Below, one piece after another: positions 6,138 to 7,744 of a DNA stretch of 7,744 nucleotides. The position numbers were made by a program, and so were the translations under genes. Each line of letters begins with the position of its first letter. Position 1 is the first letter of the stretch. The stretch covers positions 1-7,744 of the forward strand of contig QNBS01000102.1 in assembly GCA_003644175.1 (NCBI GenBank), given 5' to 3'. Below the pieces are notes generated by a model. The model ran no database searches, was not told the origin of the DNA, and saw only the letters and a list, made by a program, of their open reading frames with translations. Source of the stretch: Planctomycetota bacterium. GTDB taxonomy: Bacteria > Planctomycetota > Phycisphaerae > Sedimentisphaerales > Anaerohalosphaeraceae.

Positions 6138-6929
6138 CTAAGAGACTGGACCCGGCCCGGCTAACGCTCCTGCGTCGACTCCATAAGTGTTCCGCACGCG
6201 CTTAGACTTCTTGAAGTAAAGCCACCAGATGAGGAAGTAGAGTACCTCTCTGAGCCCGGTACCCAAGATGCCGCCCACGCAGACGGTAAGCGCTGCAGCC
6301 GGCAGATCCCCCAGCAAGAACAGCGCAATGATCTCAATTCCAATGAAACCGTACAGCCGGATGAGAAGGTATCTTTTGGCAATCACCCGTCCATTCGGGT
6401 TGCCGCTCCAGATCATGCAACCGACCACAAGCCCATAGAGCAGGAGAGTTGTCAAGCAGACGTTCTCCCACACGATCGCAGTCATGAAACTCGGGAATCG
6501 CTCGAATGCCGGTTGGGACTCTTCCCATGCGCTACTCATGTGCCCAAATGACAACAAAGGACCAACTATCGTCAAAGCAACGCAAAAAAACAGCAACCAT
6601 CCACCGACCCCTCTTGGCCCCGACGTAGTAGAGGGCGCAACAGATACTGGAATCGGGGCGACCGCTGTGGGCGGCGTAATGCGTGGAGCCATGGGTGAAG
6701 TTGATCCCGGCGATGGGGATGCGGGAAGAACTGTGCCCAAAGGCGTCCATTCAAGCATTCCTGCTTTCCAGGCAAGTGTGCTAGGGGAGACCGTCCCACT
6801 GTCTAGCATCGCCCGAACCTGGGCAATGGTATATGGTCCCTCCTGGCTGTTGTTTTGGAAGATGTGGATTAGGGGCTGCATGTTCTCATTGAAGCCCTGC
6901 GCATGCTGTCTCGCGGTAACAGTTGTCAT
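6138..6929 (-). CDS. GYF_2 domain fused to a DUF2569 membrane domain
   Basis: The 263-residue product starts at ATG 6929, set by AAAGGAG six bases upstream. Residues 19-66 form a GYF_2 (DUF4339) domain, with GPYTIAQVRAMLDSG, then WKAGMLEW and a terminal Pro-Leu. A Pro/Ser/Thr-rich linker follows (69-105). The rest is a DUF2569-type membrane domain beginning RGVGGWLLFF, with about four helices and ending KKSKRVRNTYG, the usual close of that family. GYF_2 domains are thought to bind peptides or membrane-protein partners; DUF2569 has no known activity. Arg106 before helix 1 and the basic C-terminus put both ends in the cytosol. The start overlaps the stop of the upstream gene by ATGA, which is strong evidence for co-translation. 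The partner may be the Pro-tailed protein encoded next. Confidence 0.88.
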   Translation of the reverse strand: MTTVTARQHAQGFNENMQPLIHIFQNNSQEGPYTIAQVRAMLDSGTVSPSTLAWKAGMLEWTPLGTVLPASPSPGSTSPMAPRITPPTAVAPIPVSVAPSTTSGPRGVGGWLLFFCVALTIVGPLLSFGHMSSAWEESQPAFERFPSFMTAIVWENVCLTTLLLYGLVVGCMIWSGNPNGRVIAKRYLLIRLYGFIGIEIIALFLLGDLPAAALTVCVGGILGTGLREVLYFLIWWLYFKKSKRVRNTYGVDAGALAGPGPVS

Positions 6930-7246
6930 TGGGGACTCCTTTTGTTATCTGGGGACTTGAGTAGAAAGATGGATGTGATGGCTACGACGATTGTGCCGAC
7001 ATTCACCACCGACCAAATCTCGCGTGTGAGGTGGACGGGAAGGATCGGATTGTAGACTGCCGCAGTGACGCCGAGGACCCACATCCAACCCTGTTTGTCT
7101 CGTGCATGGGACTCAACCGCCAGCCACGCAAAGACGGGACAGCAGACCCAACGAAGGAGGATGTAGTATCCATAAGGATTTTCCGGGTTCAGCGCCAAGA
7201 GGAGCATAGCAGACGCGATTGTCTGAGGTATCCAGCCACGTTTCAT
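6926..7246 (-). CDS. Small DUF6804-like membrane protein
   Basis: The likely start is ATG 7246, which has GGAGG five bases upstream. A TTG at 7258 is in frame but lies upstream of that ribosome site. The 106-residue product has about four hydrophobic segments. It carries PENPYGYYILLRWVCCPVFA, then WMWVLGVTAAVYNPILPVHL and TREIWSVVNV. This PYGYY-LLR ... NP-IPVHL-REIW pattern is what I recall of DUF6804 proteins, whose role is unknown. It is the first gene of the minus-strand cassette, and its TGA overlaps the ATG of the GYF_2-DUF2569 gene. Confidence 0.82.
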   Translation of the reverse strand: MKRGWIPQTIASAMLLLALNPENPYGYYILLRWVCCPVFAWLAVESHARDKQGWMWVLGVTAAVYNPILPVHLTREIWSVVNVGTIVVAITSIFLLKSPDNKRSPQ

Positions 7247-7641
7247 CTTTGCCTCCAATAGGTAGTACGGTCTGTCGATGACGGGTATAGCGTATCGCTC
7301 TTTTCTCCATGAGGACTTCAGACCTCTTTTTATCCATTCGTCAAAAAACGCGCGGGGCTTGAGGTTGAATTGGAGGTTTTATAGAAATGTCCCGGTTTTT
7401 ATGCGAGACGATGCGGAAAAACGGACCAAGGAGCGTTTTCGGCGCTCACGCCGTGGCGGTGGCGCAGACGCTGCGGGCAAAATTGGCTGGCAGGATCGGC
7501 CTACCGCGGGGGTCGGTTTGGCATTCGCCTGCAATTTGGTGACGAAACGGCCCCGAAGTCGCCGCGCTGCCCAGTTCGGATAGACTTGCCAAGTCAGGGG
7601 GCAGGATGCCCATGCCACTGCCACTTGCGGACGGACGGAAC
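7247..7641. other. Intergenic stretch upstream of the cassette, no supported gene
   Basis: This lies between the first cassette gene and the second RraA 3' end. Open frames exist on both strands (plus 7278-7583, minus 7379-7624), but both are Arg/Ala/Pro-rich with no family pattern and no good ribosome site. Small hairpins occur at 7431-7447 (GAGCG/CGCTC) and 7583-7595 (GACTT/AAGTC). The GC-rich stretch 7440-7630 has the look of dispersed intergenic sequence in planctomycete genomes, which I cannot confirm here. The cassette promoter should be in this interval, but I found no convincing -35/-10 pair. Confidence 0.5.
7252..7256 (-). promoter_or_regulatory. Ribosome binding site deciding the first cassette start
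   Basis: GGAGG lies five bases before ATG 7246 on the minus strand. It would fall inside the coding region if TTG 7258 were used, so it favours the shorter protein beginning MKRGW. Confidence 0.7.
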
Positions 7642-7744
7642 TTACTTGTCTTTTACGGTTTCGTCGAGCGGCATGCCGAGGCGTTTGAAACGTTTGGCCC
7701 GGCTCTTTTGGTCGCCGGTGTTGATTTTCTTTGCGAGCTTTCCG
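7642..7744 (-). CDS. 3' end of a second RraA-family gene, rest outside the window
   Basis: The last 33 codons of an RraA-like gene enter from the right edge and end at TAA 7642-7644. The visible residues match the C-terminus of the fragment at 4627 except for the final two (Asp-Lys instead of Val-Glu). The intact gene, if there is one, would be this copy. Only the C-terminal helix region is visible, so the family call rests on identity with copy 1. Confidence 0.8.
   Translation of the reverse strand, partial: GKLAKKINTGDQKSRAKRFKRLGMPLDETVKDK
7650..7744. repeat. Direct repeat of RraA 3' end, copy 2
   Basis: This is the partner of 4635-4729 at 94/95 identity and a 3015 bp offset. It continues to the edge of the window, so its full length is unknown. 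Confidence 0.92.

Noticed and set aside
6484..6960. 158-codon plus-strand frame
   Set aside because: It is antisense to the GYF_2-DUF2569 gene, which has recognisable domains and an ATGA-coupled start.
4934..7246. The cassette as an insertion sequence
   Set aside because: No protein in it resembles a transposase or integrase, and no terminal inverted repeats were found at its edges.
7278..7624. Overlapping plus and minus frames before the second RraA copy
   Set aside because: Both are Arg/Ala-rich, lack good ribosome sites and resemble no family. They are treated as intergenic.

Overview
The window looks like a chromosomal segment from a Planctomycetota bacterium, most likely the Phycisphaerae/Sedimentisphaerales side. 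The main clue is the secreted beta-propeller protein at 1555-2742, which ends in a single dockerin-like calcium-loop repeat followed by a Trp-Leu pair, a C-terminal signature I associate with that group. The Tyr-rich TPR protein and the short barrel-like protein also fit. This placement is inference from protein style, not a computed classification.

Layout. Positions 1-3426 carry three plus-strand genes: a Tyr-rich TPR protein cut by the left edge, a signal-peptide beta-propeller/dockerin protein, and a short TIM-barrel-like protein with its own sigma70-like promoter. Two copies of an 88-89 bp dispersed repeat bracket the second and third genes. From 3675 to the right edge every gene is on the minus strand. 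A rubrerythrin-like ferritin-fold gene (3675-4157) has a long, GC-rich, foldable leader. Immediately upstream lies a 177 bp MITE-like element (4319-4495) with 31 bp terminal inverted repeats and a perfect TAATAA target duplication. A decayed right end of the same element sits just past the ferritin stop codon.

Further right, the 3' part of an RraA-family gene (4627 to about 4938) is fused to a cassette of four minus-strand membrane-protein genes (4934-7246). The last 95 bp of the window repeat the end of that same RraA gene at 94/95 identity, so the cassette sits between two copies of one gene's 3' end. This is the footprint of an insertion with target-gene duplication, or of a tandem duplication. 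No integrase or transposase is visible.

The four cassette genes run in the order DUF6804-like, GYF_2-DUF2569, a three-helix protein with a C-terminal PPPPPGYP tail, and a six-helix protein. They are closely spaced, and the first two overlap by ATGA. The GYF_2 domain next to a PPG-Tyr tail, both predicted cytosolic, suggests that the two products bind each other. Their function is unknown, and this is the most interesting candidate system here.
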